Counted from the stretch's first letter, positions 1 to 15,000 are shown. The stretch: DNA of 64,000 nt from Anarhynchus alexandrinus (GCA_008711295.1 VUYV01000004.1:3507129-3571128), one strand, 5' to 3'. Numbers and translations: made by a program. The notes: a model not told the origin generated them from the letters alone.

Positions 1-1289
1 TGACTATTTAGCTGATGTCTCTTGTTTGTGCTCTCTTTTCATTCGATCAGCCGGTGTTCAGATTTGCTTACAGAAGCACATAGCCCTGAACATATAACAT
101 ATGCATAGAAAATCAGGCTTGTCTTCATAGCTGTCTTTGGATAATGTTTAATGGATTTAATGGGTTAAAGAAAGGGATGGAAGAAGAAGAAATAGTTTAT
201 CTTTTAATACTTTGTTTAAGAAACCCTTAACACATGTACACATCCTATTCTTATCAACCTGGGAAAACAAATGGAAAGGTAATGAAGCAAACCACTCAGC
301 CTAATGTGAAGATTACTAGCCACCCCGAAAAAAGTGACATACAGGAATAAATGGGCTTCCTATTCCTCCTGCTAACGACGCTCCCCTCACACCGGCCTGA
401 GACCAAATCCAGTGTAATGAGTCATTCATGCTAATACTGAACATCATGAAAGGTTAAATGTAGAATTGAATGGCAATCTTGTCAGACCATTTTCTTTCCT
501 TAGTCGCAGAATACATACCATGATGCATTCCTCAACTGTTGTTAATTTAAAGGGTTCGAGGCTGAAAAAAAGAGATTCTGGAAAAGTCATGCTGGTCCAT
601 GTGGGTTAACTTAGTCTGAGGTATCTGCATTTTCAGTTCGAGGATTCAAAGTGACTTGGTGGAAGACTCTCACTTGCTTTTTTCTCTCTACTATTTCTCT
701 TTTATCTGAAAATGGAGAGTACCAAGATTCAATATTAGAATTCTGTGCAGCAGATTATTAGCAGTATTATGAAAAATAATTTATACCTTAGATCATAAAA
801 AAATGAAAAGGTTTTAGATGTGTGTAGATAGAAAATAAAATATTTTCTATTTGGGAGATTGTATAGTGTAAGAACACTGTCATTTGTATTTCACTAGGAA
901 TACTGTTAAGTTGTGCTAAGAAGAAATCATGCAGATTTCAGATTGGCCATGTGCCACAGGAAAATATCTGGATCCAGATAGTTAAGATTTTAGAAAGATT
1001 ATTTTGGCTTTTGTTTTTGAAATAGAAATCTCAGGCCTATATTATTACCTACCCAACTATCTAGGTTCATTGTCTTCAAGTTTTTAACATATGTTCTTAA
1101 CTATGTTTTCAGGATCAGTGTAAATATCTTTTTTTTTGGTAATATGTTTCCTCTTATTCCTTTGTCCATTTGGGAGCTACACAATTCTGACTAAACATCC
1201 CTGCAGAGAAAGAATATCCCACTGCTCAAAATTTTTTCACTTTGCCGAGTTCTGTTTTCATTTAGACGCATAGTCAAAATTCCATACTT

Positions 1290-1475
1290 GATCAGACTAG
1301 TGGTATAGTTAGCCCAGTATCCTGTCTTTTAGAAAAGCTAGTAACAGATGCTGCATAGGAAGGGGAAAGGAATGCTTCAGTTAGTAACCCAGGGGTAACC
1401 TGCCTGTGGGGAAAGATTTCTCCCCAGGCTACCACAATTTGAGACCGAGTTATGCCCTGAAGTATAAAGTTTTAC
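1290..1475 (+). repeat. Old amniote interspersed repeat remnant
   Basis: The text around tagcccagtatcctgtct, followed about 50 bases on by a cagatgctgcataggaagg-like stretch, then ggggaaagatttctcccc and ttatgccctgaag, follows in order the parts of an ancient repeat I recognise from bird and reptile genomes. I cannot name the family with certainty. The copy is diverged and its ends are approximate. Confidence 0.45.
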
Positions 1476-2342
1476 ACCCCTTCAAAAACTGCAGTTTTAA
1501 AAAAATAGCAATCATAATTTCACAAAACTTTTTGTGAAGTATCTATTTCTTCATAGAGTCCCATTAAGTTCTTGCCTCCCCAGTTTGTACGGTGACAGTG
1601 AGTTCCACGAGCCAGTTATGCTCAGTTATGAAATAGATTTCCTTTCTGTCACTTTTCTGTTTGATCCCCTTCAATTTAATTAAATGGTCAAAATTTAAAG
1701 TATATTTTTTCTATCTTGAAAAATAAATCCTTCATTGTAACTTTTCAGAAAATAGCCCATCTAGTTCTTTATTTTTCATTTGGAATAATTTTGACTTTTT
1801 ACACTGATGAGAGATTGTTTAAGCAACCATCTCACTTATCTGCTGTAAAAACAATATCTTAAAGATGCAATTTTCTGTGAAAGAAGCTAGTTCAACATGT
1901 AATTCTCTTCTGTCTTTGATGGATCATTTGCTCAGGCATAATGAATTCTGCTGAATCTGATAACTTAATTTCTCATAAAGTAATCACAGTGAAATAATGA
2001 GTTACTGTATCATCAGTTTTGCTTTGTTTCTCATTGCTTGCCTTTTTCACTTGAAAAAGGTGCTTGAGTTCCTGATTAGTCTTCTTGGCTTAAAGGACTT
2101 GTCTTTTGCCAGGTTGAAAGAAAAAAATTATTCAGATTCTTTACTTTTGATTCACCATTGCTCTGAAATAATGACTGGTATCCTTTCTTATAATGACCCA
2201 AAACATCAAGGGTAGCTTCCTTCTCACTATGAAAAGACATAGGTCCAGCTTTTTCATTGGGATAAAAAACTTGTTAATAAAATCAGCACAGTGGTTCAGG
2301 TACGTTAGCCTGTTAGACCTCCGACAGGGAAGTCACAGATCT

Positions 2343-2362
2343 TAAGAAGAAGAAGAAGAAAG
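2343..2362. repeat. Short AAG microsatellite
   Basis: About six tandem AAG units followed by a purine-rich tail. No function is indicated. Confidence 0.8.
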
Positions 2363-5300
2363 GGAAGGAGAAACAGAGATTCATGGGAGAAAAAAAAAGG
2401 GGGGAAAATGTGATTTCAGATGATATCAAACAAAAGAAAAGAATGTTACTGTCAGTTCTCTCCCACCAAATTTGCCTCTGCCCAGTTCAATGCTGGTACC
2501 ACTGCTCAGGTCAGAGATTTATTAAAATGCAATAAAGTGACAATTTTTCTGGAAACCTGGAACCATTCTGGAACTGCTTGAGGGATTCTTCTTAAAGGGA
2601 CTGTTCCAAACCCCACAAAAGTAAATAGGATCTTTTGCATTGATTTCAAGAAGCTTTTAATTGTACCATAATCCTAATTGTTGAAACACGTGCTGAACTG
2701 GTTGTTGGCAAGGTATTTGAGGGGAAGCCGCTACTGCTGTTACTAACAGAATTTATCATTAACAGAAACAAAATACCACACTGTATTCACTGACACGGTA
2801 ACAATACCTCTCTGTCCGATAACTTCGTGCAATGAAAACCATCACAAACTTGAGATTTTTGCAATATTTGAAGAGTTAAAATTCATCAAAAGTTTGAGAC
2901 CTGTTGTATTAAAACTATCGGAAACGGCTTGCATTTACTTCTCAACCAGTATATTTTAAAAGTACACGCACTTTTTCAAATGCTATTTCGCGTCCTATTC
3001 CTAGTGATGACCTCTACTATCTGTGCTGGACTTAGGTATTATTTCTAACTGAAATTAGATCTCTTTAATCAGCTTTAAAAACATTGTGAACTGAAAGTGC
3101 TCTTATTTAAAAGTTTAACTTTACTTTCATCAATTTATAATCAGAGTTCCTCTGGTATGTTTGATTCCTGACAAACAAGGATAAAAGTCTTGTGCCCCCA
3201 TTGCTAATGAGATGATAAAACAGCAGGGATCAAGTTTTTAATTACTACAGGCTATGCACTGGAGAGGTACCAATGATATTTTCTATTGCATGTCTAAGTT
3301 GTAACTTCAGGCTTATGACAGTCATGCTGTGTTCCTCTGCCTTTGATGATCACTCATCTTTGTCTCCTGAGAACATACAAAAATTTCTGAGCTTGGATCC
3401 TGGGGGGCTTGCAATTATTGCTGTAACCTGGCACAGGTTCCAGTGTAGTACCATTGCTGCTCAGTGAGGATCCCATGTCTGAACGGAGGATAGGACACGC
3501 AAAACATCTATGAACTTTTCTTCTCAGACAATCTGGATTCTCAGTCTAGTTGTATGCAAGTCCCTTTAATAATTATGCTTTTAATTAAGCTGGAGAATCA
3601 TTTAATATTGTTTCATTTTTTCCTATTAGAAGCACAATCTATTACCTTCTCATACATAAAGAATTATGGCCACAGGCACGCAGCAATACACATTTTTGGC
3701 ACTAGGGGACTGAGGGCTTGGAAAACTGACAATACAGGCATATTTTTGGAAACGATCATCATTCCTACCCACGTTTAAAAGCTGGTTGAGCAAGTTTTGT
3801 TTCTTTGAATAAAATTAATACTGATGCAAGAGATTAAAATGCATTTTCTAGTAATAAATAGTTCCATTATTAGAGAGATCTGAAGCTGATGATTTTGCAG
3901 ACCTATCCTTCCCTTCCCCAGCGTTACAGAACTCCACCACGCTGATCAACCTGCATATATTTGGCCATTATTCTGGTTATTCAAATGCTTCTTTTTCCTT
4001 TTGCTCCCTACCACTGTCTTAGATAAGAGCGGATATTTCCTTTGGCTCCAGTGCAAGGCAAACAAAAGAAGAGCCACCAGTTGTGCTAATACAGACAAAG
4101 CACAGATGAGACCAGAATGAGGATGTTTGTAGGTTACATGGAAAGTCACCTCTCGGTTTCCTCAGGACTGGATCACTGCTTAGGTCGCCAGAAATTTGTG
4201 GGGAGGAAAAAATGAGAGGAAAAACACTGAAAGTATCTTCTCACTGAGCTTCTATGAGTTTTTTCTCTGAATACAAGTTTTATCTTCTCATGAAAGAGTT
4301 TGTGACATCTGAACATGAACCCACCAGATTCTTCAAATCAAGAAGAGGCTGTCTCCGTACAGGTCATGCACCCACCAAAATTTGCTCTGAACCCACTGCT
4401 GCTTTTTTCTGCCACAGCTGCACAGCTCTGCCACTGTTCCACAGAATCCTACAGACATAATTTCCTTTAAATTCCTTTATGCTGAGAGAGCGCTCTGTGA
4501 GAAAATTATCTCATCCCTATTTTGTGTTGCCTTTTGTGTTTAATCTCTGCTTGATGTAAGAGATAGGTATGTCTCAACCTTTTTTTCACCCAAAATGAAG
4601 CTGCTATTCCTTTCCACAGTTCCTTCAGTTTATACTTCCTATCTGCAGCTAAATCTTAACCCAGAAGGGAATATTCCATCTGGGAAAGACCACAGAAATA
4701 GTGACATCTCCAGCGTGGAGTCAGTAATGGGGAAAAGATGAGTCTGGATTCAGAAGCAGAAGGTCCTCATTGAGTGCTGAAATACAAAAAATATGGAAGT
4801 ACTTTTTCTTTGTCTAAATTTGAAGATTTTACAGCAGCATCATTTGTGTATGGGAAAAATACCAAAGGAGGTGCCTGCATGCAGAGATATTGCAAAATAC
4901 CATATGAAAGCAAACTTTAACTAATATATTCATTTCAGCAAGAATTGTGAGTTCTGATCTGACTTGGATTCTCCAGGGACTGCACGTCAGACAAATGCTA
5001 CAGAAATCAAGAGACCAGATGACCCACTTCTCTCTAGCTTGAAGATAAAACCCCACTGCTTTGGTAGTCCCATCCAAACTGGCTGTAAATAATCATTCTT
5101 AAGAAAAACGGGGTGGTAACTCTAACTTCAAAAAGTACTTCGCAAATCTGAAAACTTCTTTTAAATAACCAACCATGATTAATGCACTTGGCTGTAGAAT
5201 TCAATTACATTTTGAAAGCAAATCATGAAGGAGACTTCATACTTGTTTTCTTTTACAACTTATATGACAGATCAAAAATGTTAATGCTACAAATACTGTA

Positions 5301-8300
5301 CTGACTAGAAACCAAATATAGCTTAAACGCACTGATTTATTTTACAAACGTAGGACATCCAAGGAATAGACTATTGTTCTGTAGAGGCGATCAATGGCAC
5401 TTAAGAACTATACGGCTTATATCAACTCAAACCAATGCATAAACAGAATCAAGAGACATTTAATGTGCTACATAATAGAACTTGAAATGAAGTTGACCAT
5501 AAAATGTGTATAATCTAAATGGCAGAAATCACTCCATTTTAATGATCTGTTCTCTAAAAAGAAAATGTAAAGTGTTTAAAAGATTTAGCAAAATGTGTGC
5601 ATAGATTGAATAAATCATCATGGGTATCAATTATATCTTGAAAATAGTGTACAGCTCTTATAACATCAAGGACTGGTTTTAATTACAGCTGCAGTGTAAC
5701 TAACATTTTCTTAATTTTAATGAGTGTTGTTTTATTATAGGATTAACTTGTGCTGAAGCTGAAGAAGTCAAAAGAATTTTGAATTAAAAGAACTCCAAAG
5801 ACATTCGAGAGGCACACAGAACAGCAGATTGTTTTGAAATAACTTGGATTTTGGCCCAAATGCTGTTCTACTTTCTCACTCTCTGAGACATCTCATGGAA
5901 GTATGGCAAACAAGATTTGGCCTTTTCTCCAGAATTGTAAAAAGTCAGTGTTGCAATGGGCTACAAGTGCAAAGCTGTAGTAAATTCCTGTCTGTATAAG
6001 AGAAGTTTTCATAACTAAAATGAGTACATTGCATCATTATAATCCTTGATATAGAGGTACATCAGTAACACAAACTCTTTAAGTTCCTGTGTTTAGTTGT
6101 AAATCATGCTTGATTGAGACACTGTCTCTATACTGAGCATGTACCATTGTAATAGCACTGGTGCGGCAGCAAAATTCCACCAGCTAGGCAAGGTATTAAA
6201 TGAAATATTGTATGAAGGCCAAAGAACCCCTTGGAGGACTTCTGAATCAAAAACAAACCCAAAAAACAGTGAGTCTGCATTTATGATCACCATTTCAAAG
6301 CATTTTAACATTTCGTTATCAAAGAATTGCAGAACTTAGTTTACTACAGACGAGGGTAGAGAACCAGTGGTTTGGGAGGTGACAACAGTCCCTTTTGTGG
6401 GCTCTCTAATTTTTGTCCCCCTCTTTGCCTGGCTTATCCAAAGGGTGATCATGATCAACTACTTGCTGTTTATGTTTAGGATTTTTTTTTATTTTGGTCC
6501 ATTCTTAGGCTACTGGTCATGAATGAGGTCTAATGTGGGACATAAAGAAGACTGACTTTATGATCCACAAACAATTTATGGGAAGCAGCTGGTTTTGTGT
6601 AAACATGTGAGGTGTTAATACAGAGATTAGAAGTTATCATTCAGCCTTGAAAGCGGGCTCTGGAACACAGGAGCAGAAGGAACATTGTATTTCTGTTATG
6701 CTAAAACTATGCCCCTGTTAAATTAAAGTAAGAATTCCAAACTGAAATATTCATGTTTACAGAAAAGTGAACCCAGTTCTTCAGGCTACTGCCATTCCTC
6801 AAGCCTACGATTCTTCTATGCTGAGGACAGAAGCATTTGCATTTGGCATCTCATTTTTCAGCGAATTTCTTTCCTCTGACTTTTTCATTGAAAGAGCTGT
6901 AGTGTGTATCGAGAACATTATTTTGCTTATACAAAAGGAAAACTAGATAATAGGTGCTTTTTATGTCAAAAGGTTGTATTGCTTTTCTCCTACTGCTGGG
7001 TGGCCATAATATTTAAGTCATAAATGGGCAAATGTCAAAGCAGGTCTCCTGCTGTGCCTGACTCCCTCTAATAATTAGGTGCTGGTTTATTGTTCTGTGG
7101 CTTAGTTGTGAGTACAGCTGTCAGCTGACATAACTGGTAATGGAAAGACCACATTCCTTATAGCTAGACAACTCCCTTCAAAATTCACAGCGTATTTACA
7201 TCCATCAGATTTGCAGTATCAGGTTCCAGACTACAGCTGTGCACAGCAAAATAATATCTGAACCTATGTGACTGCACTGTTAAATGCACGTATTTAACAT
7301 CAAAAATTTATATTCATACAAAATAAGGAGGATCAGACCTTCCATCCAGCTATGACTGTGCCTTGCGTTGTTTCAGAAGAACCAAACAGCTTCACTGCCC
7401 AGCTGGAAACTCTCCCTTCCCTGGAATCACCCCACGGTGGGACACTGCTGTGCTGGCCCCGCTCCCTTCCCTCCCACACGAGCCTGGAGAGCACAAGACA
7501 AGGAGAAGGAAGCCCCGTGGAAAGAGTAGCCCCGTGGTCCCCAGACACCACAGTAGACATCTGGAGCAGTAAACCACTAACATAATTTACCAACTTGCTA
7601 AAAAGTGAGGTTAAAAAAAAAAGGCAACTGCAAAGGTTGTTGAGACCATATCTATGTGTAGACAGAGGCTCTGATTCGTATTTACACAAGGAAAAACACA
7701 ACAGCCATGTAAGCCTTGCCTGTCTTATTGCTGTTTAAAAGGTGTTTTACCATCCTACCATCCTTTTTCAGATTCTTTCTATAGACTGCTGTGATACTTG
7801 GAAGGGCAAAAAATTTCTGTTGCGTCTGATAACTAATGAGGGAGGACCTTCCTGTCCTGGCATACATCTTCTTTGAAGGCTCCAGGTAGCAACGCCAGTC
7901 CAGTGCCCACTAAAAAAGCTTGCTGGGCCAAAGTTATTTGCTGGGTGAAGGGACCTGGTGGGAATGAGGGCTTATTGACAGAGTGGTGCCATTGTGTGGA
8001 CTTCACCAGGAGCTGCGCAGCTCAAGGTGACTCTTCACAAGGTGTCCTGCAAGGACACAGACCTGTGTCCCTCCCCGCAAGCAGGCACGGGGTGGCACAT
8101 AGCGATGATCACTCTAGATATCTCCCATATAGCCTGCACCAATGTGGACAGCCACAAGGAGAAAGCATAGCTGCAGGACCTGCTGTTCCCTCTGACACCT
8201 GGGGGAGATTTGCTCCAGGCTGTGAAAGCCCCGGCTGAGATGTGGTACGGGTGGGTTCTCAGAAATAGCCCTCTTCAAGAGGCGTTCTTGAAAAGGAAGA

Positions 8301-9360
8301 AGTTACAACTTCTTACTGCTCCAGCCAAAAGGTACACAAGTTTAATGCTGCAGGATTATTAGCTTTTTGGGTACTTAACAAAACATGTCAGTAATGTGCT
8401 GTACAAAAACTTTCCTGTGGCAGCTGTCAGACTCGTTATAAGCTGTAGTTGAGCAACCAGTCAGGACATGTGGTTTTCTTGGGGAGAGGATCACTGTGAG
8501 GATTGTTGTGTTACTTTATTCCAGAAAATCAAATTAGCTCCTTGCTATTCCATATTCTAGCAATAACTTCCTACTGAAAATGCATCCTCCTTCAGCAAGG
8601 ACTTAGGAAAACAAGGCAAAAATAGCTCATTCAAAGCTAGTAGTTTTCAGGAAGAACATTTAGAAAACCTTGAATCCTTTACATCTCAGTCCCTAGCCTT
8701 TATTCAAGGAAACCTTCTCCGGTTTCAGTGGCACCTTGTTTTCTGGGCAGAATCTATAAGGGCAGTCCCATATTGCCAGAAGAAAGGTAAGAGACCAGAG
8801 TTTTGGATAGAGAATTTGTTTGCCACAACATGCTACTGGGCACAGAAATTATAAGAAAAAGTTTACTGAGAAGAAAGACAGCCAATAATATATCAGTAAA
8901 TATTAGGGTCTTACTAGCAGTCACATACTGACCCTGACGAAGATGTTAATTCACTTTAACTGTTATCTGAATAGGAAAAAGCCAGAGTGAAAAAAAGGAA
9001 AAATAGAGCAAACAACATAAGATATTTTTCTGCTTTCTAAACACTGGCTAATCATTCACCCGACTTTTTGCTAGATAAGAAAGTTCTAGTGGTGGCTATT
9101 TGTGAGATACTTAATGCAGTGAGACTTTTTTTTTAATTATTTTTGCCCAGGAGACAAATGTGTAACCATATGATTTTTTCCCCTGCTATGTTAAAAATGC
9201 ATTTATATTTTTTCAAGCACACCCCGATTAAAGAGGGCACATCTGTTTTAAGTCCTTCTTTATGAAAATTACTGAGCTTCCTCTGAAAGCTTATCTTTTA
9301 ATTTCAAAATTCTTTGTAGCAATAACTTAGATAATAACCAACCATATTTCTGTCTTCTTT

Positions 9361-9402
9361 AGAAAAAAAAGAGAGAGAGAGAGAGAGAAAGAAAGAAAGA
9401 AC
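9361..9402. repeat. GA / GAAA microsatellite
   Basis: A run of A, then about nine GA units, then GAAA units. It directly precedes the denser block at 9,405-9,960. The tract is homopurine on the plus strand. Confidence 0.9.
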
Positions 9403-9404
9403 CA

Positions 9405-9960
9405 TTTTGAGCTTTGAACTCCCCCTCCCTCCCCTCTTTGGGTCTCCTTTGAAAAGGCCCCCCTCATTTGCGTTTAAAATGGATGTTTCATACTGGTTGA
9501 TTAGTGTTAGTATGGGATACCAGCCGCTCTGAGCCCAAGGCTCAGCTTGAGATCTGCGGATTATTCATCAACTTCCCCGGCAGGGGGGACCGTTTCTCAC
9601 TTTCACTGCACAGCAGCAAAGTGTTCAGCTTTGCTTTTTAAGATTTTTTTTCCCTTTTCACAAAGTTTTTTTTTCCCCTTCTTCCCCATGAAGGGGTTAC
9701 TTGAGTGTACATAACACCAGATCACTTTTAATACCAAACCTCCCCCTCCACAACCAGCTTTCTTGGTCTGAATAGCACATAATGGATCGGGCCGTATTTA
9801 CCATATGTCTGTCTGGTTACAACCATTGTTTAAGGCAAAGATCATTTAAATACGTAAATTGAGACTTGCAGAGGCACTTGATTTTATCACTATATTATGG
9901 CCATATTATAGCATCTCTCTTTTTTTTTTTTCTTAGGTCTGATTGATGTTTTGTTTATCA
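9405..9960. promoter_or_regulatory. Candidate conserved non-coding element
   Basis: This block differs from its AT-rich surroundings. It is mostly free of recognisable repeats apart from poly-T and pyrimidine runs, and it is dense in factor-like motifs. Two CTTTGAA cores (tgagctttgaac and gtctcctttgaaaagg) match the TCF/LEF core. There are also Sox-like attgttt and homeobox-like TAAT/TTTAAT words. No open frame spans it. That it is an enhancer, possibly for FZD10 or PIWIL1, is inference from composition only; conservation was not measured. Confidence 0.3.
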
Positions 9961-11917
9961 TATATTAAGTTAGAAAATATGTACAGGACATATGTTAGGA
10001 TGTGTGTCTATTAACAATATTTCAATAACATTTATCATCATTGCTGTCATCATTTTAAATACCAAGTCTAATCCGGCTCTGAAGAGGCTTTTACAAAATT
10101 GTTATTTGACATTAGCTACCTGTATATGTTTGTATTATTTGATTGGTACTATTAATCATACCTACTGAGATAATGCTTCAGAACCAATGAAAAGGAGTTC
10201 TCCTTGTGCAGAAGACAAATAAATAGCAGACAATTCTGTGTGCCTGAAATCTAGGCCACTTTTGTGTCATCTGATCTGACAAAAGCTGGGTTCCGTACAA
10301 ACCTGGGGTCTCTCAGTCCCATAAGCCATTATGGATACAGGAATACAATTGCAACATGAAGAGCTTTTCCAGACATTTGTGAGCATATATATTTTCCTTT
10401 GCTCCTTTGTCTCCAGATGCCTAAAGGCATTCATCCTTCTTTGAACATAGTGACTACACACAAAATTATAATGTCTACAGAAAGGCAGAATAACTTTATT
10501 TTAGCTTTAGCCATCTAAAACAGGCATGAACCTTGACGATTAGTTTAGAAGAATCTATTGCTGATGGAAAGAAACCAGCACCTGCAGAATGTGACCACCC
10601 TATCAATACGTATGATGGGAAAGAATATCCTCTAGATATGGCATATACTATCCCTACTGATGAAGTCCAGATAACAACTTCAGATCAAACTCTGAACTTT
10701 TAAAGAGCAGAGACCGGGTTAGATGATTCACACTTACGAAGACACAGGATGATTTGGTACTATGCTCACAATCATTAATTCTTCTTCTTAAAATTAACAG
10801 CTACCATGAGCTGAATTTTCTCTTTTGTTTCCTACTCTCATCCCTGAAAAGTCTGAAAAAAAGATTTATCTTCCTTGGTACTTTTAGTGAATTATATTTC
10901 TCCTTCGGGACATCTTTAATCTGCTTACAAGGAGGTTAGTAGGAGTAAAAGACACAGCACAGCACTATGCAGACTTTGAAAACAAGAACTTCTTTACACC
11001 CACGTGGGTGCCCATGGTTCCCCCTTCCTAGTGAATATAAACTAATGATACGTTTTCTCTCTTCGTTACCTTATTTTTTGGGTTTGAACCTACACCTCCT
11101 GGCTGAGCTCTCTCACCATGAAACCACTGCATGTAAAAGTCAGAAGTGTTATTTTAAAATACAAATGGCCACAACCACTGCACATCGTGCCAAGCTCAGG
11201 GCTATTGACGGGTATCTGTCACGCTTCTCTGGGAACTGGTACTGTGGTACTCCCTCGAGGTCCTGTGTTCCAGGAGGGCTCGGGCAGGAGTTGTACCCAG
11301 CTGCCCAACGCCGGCTGTACCAGCCGTTCTGTCCAGGAGACAGAACTGTGAGGATCTGGAAACAAAGTGGTCAAAGAATGATTTTAGGCCTCTCCTGGGT
11401 TGGACAAATGCTAAAGAAATTATGCATACTGAAGCTGAGGATTTAGGTGCCTAAATCTTTCTAAAACTTGGCTGGGGGACATTAATGTTTCTTTTGACAG
11501 CCCTTAACGTTTCCTTACTCTTCTCAGTTTTGTGTCTGCTGCAGCCATGACCACAGCAGTGCCTGAGCGTTGTTCAGAATTGCCTCATGTGAATTCTGTC
11601 TCTTTCTTCTTTCTGGGAGGAATCCATGTAATAACTACAAAATTTAAATACATACATAGATATGCATATGTATATGGACCAGTGAAACTAGTAACCAAGA
11701 TGTTTGACTCCTACAGCTAGGAGACGGGTGTTTTCATCACAGACATCAAAAGAAATACATGAAGGAGGTGGGGATGACAATGAAGCTGATAAGTCAAAGG
11801 ATATTGCAAAAGGTGTTGCAAGAGATGGAAAGACATGTTTTACATACCGTGCTGCATTACAAATGACGTAGTCCACATAAAGTACTCCAGAGAGAACTCA
11901 GAGCATATACTATTGGG

Positions 11918-12005
11918 CTAGATTTCTTAGGGCCGTGTCAGCAGGATAGTGTAAAGTGGCACAGCTCCACTCACTCCACTGCCCATTGACTTGGGCAAAT
12001 AAATT
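11918..12005. repeat. Possible ancient repeat fragment
   Basis: The words tgggctagatttctta, agctccact and cccattgacttggg resemble a widespread ancient amniote repeat with a tail of the type 'gctccattgacttcaatgg'. The copy is short and diverged, and the family is not assigned. Confidence 0.25.
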
Positions 12006-15000
12006 GCAGCAAAAGAGACACCAAAAGAAAACCTAATGAGCCCTCAGTCATTTTATTCAGAGCCATGGTGATACTTCAGAGGTATTGCTTACAAACCATT
12101 AGCGACAGTGGTAAAGCTGTTTGTAGAAGACTAATTTAACACGTATCTGCCCAGCTCAGTTCAAGTCAGTGAAGCCATGTACGTAAGTACATCATCTGTT
12201 TGATAGGATAAATATATTATGATATCAAATATATTTGGTTGTACATCTACATTTGATACATGCGAGAGCAATGCAATGGGTAGCACCATGGCTCAGAATT
12301 CAGTCCAGAACAGATTTTAAATACAATGGAGTTGCTCCGTCTTCAAAGTACTGAACATTTGAAATACTGAGATCAGGATCTTTACTACCATATCGATCAC
12401 CGTGCTTTCTCACCAAAGTCCACATGGAAATCCATTCAGCGGGATCATTTGTAACATGGACCATCAGGCTATGATTTGATGTTTTAATAGTTAACCAAAA
12501 CAGAATTTTATAAAGCCATTGTCTGCAAATATTCCAAGGGAAGTGAGTGAAATAGTGACAGATGTTTTGCATGTAGGTAGATACAAACTTCGTTTAACAT
12601 AACATAAAAGGTGTGAGAATGATTTAAATTCAACTGCAAAATTAATTATTGGAGTTTTAAATTGTAAAGCACCATTTGGGCTTTAAAGAATCTTCAAAAT
12701 AAAGAAAATAACTCAGGTATTTATTGTTTTGCTTCAATTTACATTGGTGCTATAAATAGCTGACAAGAAATGATGACAAATAAGCTATTGTAACCCTTTG
12801 GGAGTTTATTAGGTCATTTGTGAGAGCGTTGAATAGAGTCATTTGTTGCCCTCAGGTGTTTGAGAGTCTCTTTACCCTTGGGAAAGGAATTTAACAAAGG
12901 AGTGTATTTCAAAGAAGGCACTCTGTGTTTTCCACCCTTTTTCTGAAGTGTTTTCAAACACACTCCAAGCTAAAAATTCTCAGAAGTGAGAAAAGGAGGT
13001 ATATATCAGACGACCCCTGAAGCAGCTGACAATCCCAGGGAGCAGAAGATAGGGTCAGATTCTAGATGCTTGAATCCCAAATACATTTTCACCATAGGAG
13101 GCCCTGATTTATTTTTGCCCCACCCACTGGGTGCAAACTTTGAAATGCACAATACAAAAGCGTTGGACTAATGCCCTACTTGCATTTTTTTATTTGGCTG
13201 AAATGTGACATGTCTTATTTTTTTGTCTGCTTCCAAAAACACTGGGCAGGTCCTTTGTTACAAAAAGACATCGCATCTGCCTTAATCTGTAGATCTTCTT
13301 AATTAAATAAAGGATTAGCATTTGTTTAGGCTATGATAAAACAGATTGTCAGGCAATATCAATATAGCCATCATAATGAATCTGCTATGCAGACTTAAGG
13401 AAAAAAATAACTACAGTTCTAATTATCTAGGTAGCATCTAGGTAGTTACCTGATCCAAAAGCAATGGTCCATACTACCCTTTCTGTGGAAAAAAGAGTCA
13501 AAAGGAAGCCAAGGGGAAAGGAAAAATTGAAGTGAATGTGTGTATATTTTTTTTCTTTTTTACTTCCCTGAACAGCAGCAATGCAATTTAGCTCATGATT
13601 CCTATCTAAAATGCAGAGAGTAAGCAGATTTAGCATCACCCATCTTGTATTTAGTTCAGGAGGCTCTATCAAATGAATTCACTAGCTCATTATTTCTGCT
13701 TAATTAAAATACTTAGAGATGAAAATCTGTGGAAATTAAAAGGTTAGTAGTGACAATTATGAAATAACAACACAGTCTAACTGAGTAGAGAGAATCTGTA
13801 GTGTGGAAGTCCTGAATGTAACAACAGCAGTTGATGGAGACCAAGTAACAAACAAGATTGTTGTTTTATTTTTCCTTGAAGGCTATCGCTGACAGGTCCA
13901 AGGCAAGACTGATCATCTTTGTTTCAGGAAAAGCATCCTTCCTGTACAAATTTTGCTTAAAATGATTTTTATTTGTAGTATCTATCAGAGAAGTGAGTCA
14001 GACAGAAATCAGGAAACCACAGGCTAAAAAAATAGTGCAAAAACCTGATTTTGATTAGGGAGCTGTCACAAGGACAGTAGTTAAGGCTAGTATCACAGGC
14101 ATCTTGAGATTCATTGACTGGGCCAGGGATATGTAAAATGATATAAAGCAGAATTCAGCATGAATTTTTCTTTATTAATCATAAAGGATAAATCTTAAGA
14201 ATTAGTTTTGTAGTTCATTTCAGATTAATGCTGATCGATCTAGCATCACTGCTCTATCCTTCACTCTCTGTTTGCCACTAGCAGTACAGAAAAACTACAA
14301 ATGCCTCAGAGATTTTTATATTTTGGTATTAGGACTGATTTGTATTTCTTGCTCTGTACAACCTGATGTCCTACTTGTCACTGTAAGACCATAAAGCTGG
14401 ATTTGGTGGGAACCATTAAAAACTATTGAAGTTTAGAAAAATGTTGTGTCCTTCTGAAAAAAATCACTCCTTTAAAAATGTACTTAACGACTTCTAAGGG
14501 CTGGAAGCTGGTGCTTTTTATCTTACTGGGAGGCTGGAAGATTTCACTGTGTTTTTATAGCGTCTGGTAGTCTCCTTTCCACAGCACAGTGTCAGGCAGG
14601 AGTTAACTGTAGAGTTGAGAATGAGAAAACCAGAACAAAGCAATGTGAAAGTGAACCTGTTTTCAAAACACCTGCCTGTGTTCTGGATGGGGTTTTGTTT
14701 CCCTTGACAGAAGTCTGAATGCAGTGGGCATTTCTGACCTACATTTTTGGGAGCTGACTCTTGCCTGTCTGTGTGTACACAGCACATAGCCAAACACTGT
14801 CTGTGTTCTCACTGGGTGCGGGCGGGCAGGGGGCTGCCCGTTCCCAACACCCTTCGGAGCTGGTTACAGAGCTTCTCGCACCACCTCAGAGATGGTCCTG
14901 CACATTTGGTCGCTCTGTAATTCTTCTGTCACTGGGGAGACCCAATTCAAGCAGTTTATAGCTACAATAGAAACTACTGAAGTATTGCAAACTTCACGCC

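Noticed and set aside
7333..7701. 122-codon open frame on the minus strand, overlapping frames on plus
   Set aside because: Overlaps plus-strand open frames in the same GC-richer patch; no domain, splice signals or promoter recognised; likely chance.
10967..11446. 159-codon plus-strand frame
   Set aside because: No recognisable domain and mixed composition; no splice context or neighbouring exon.
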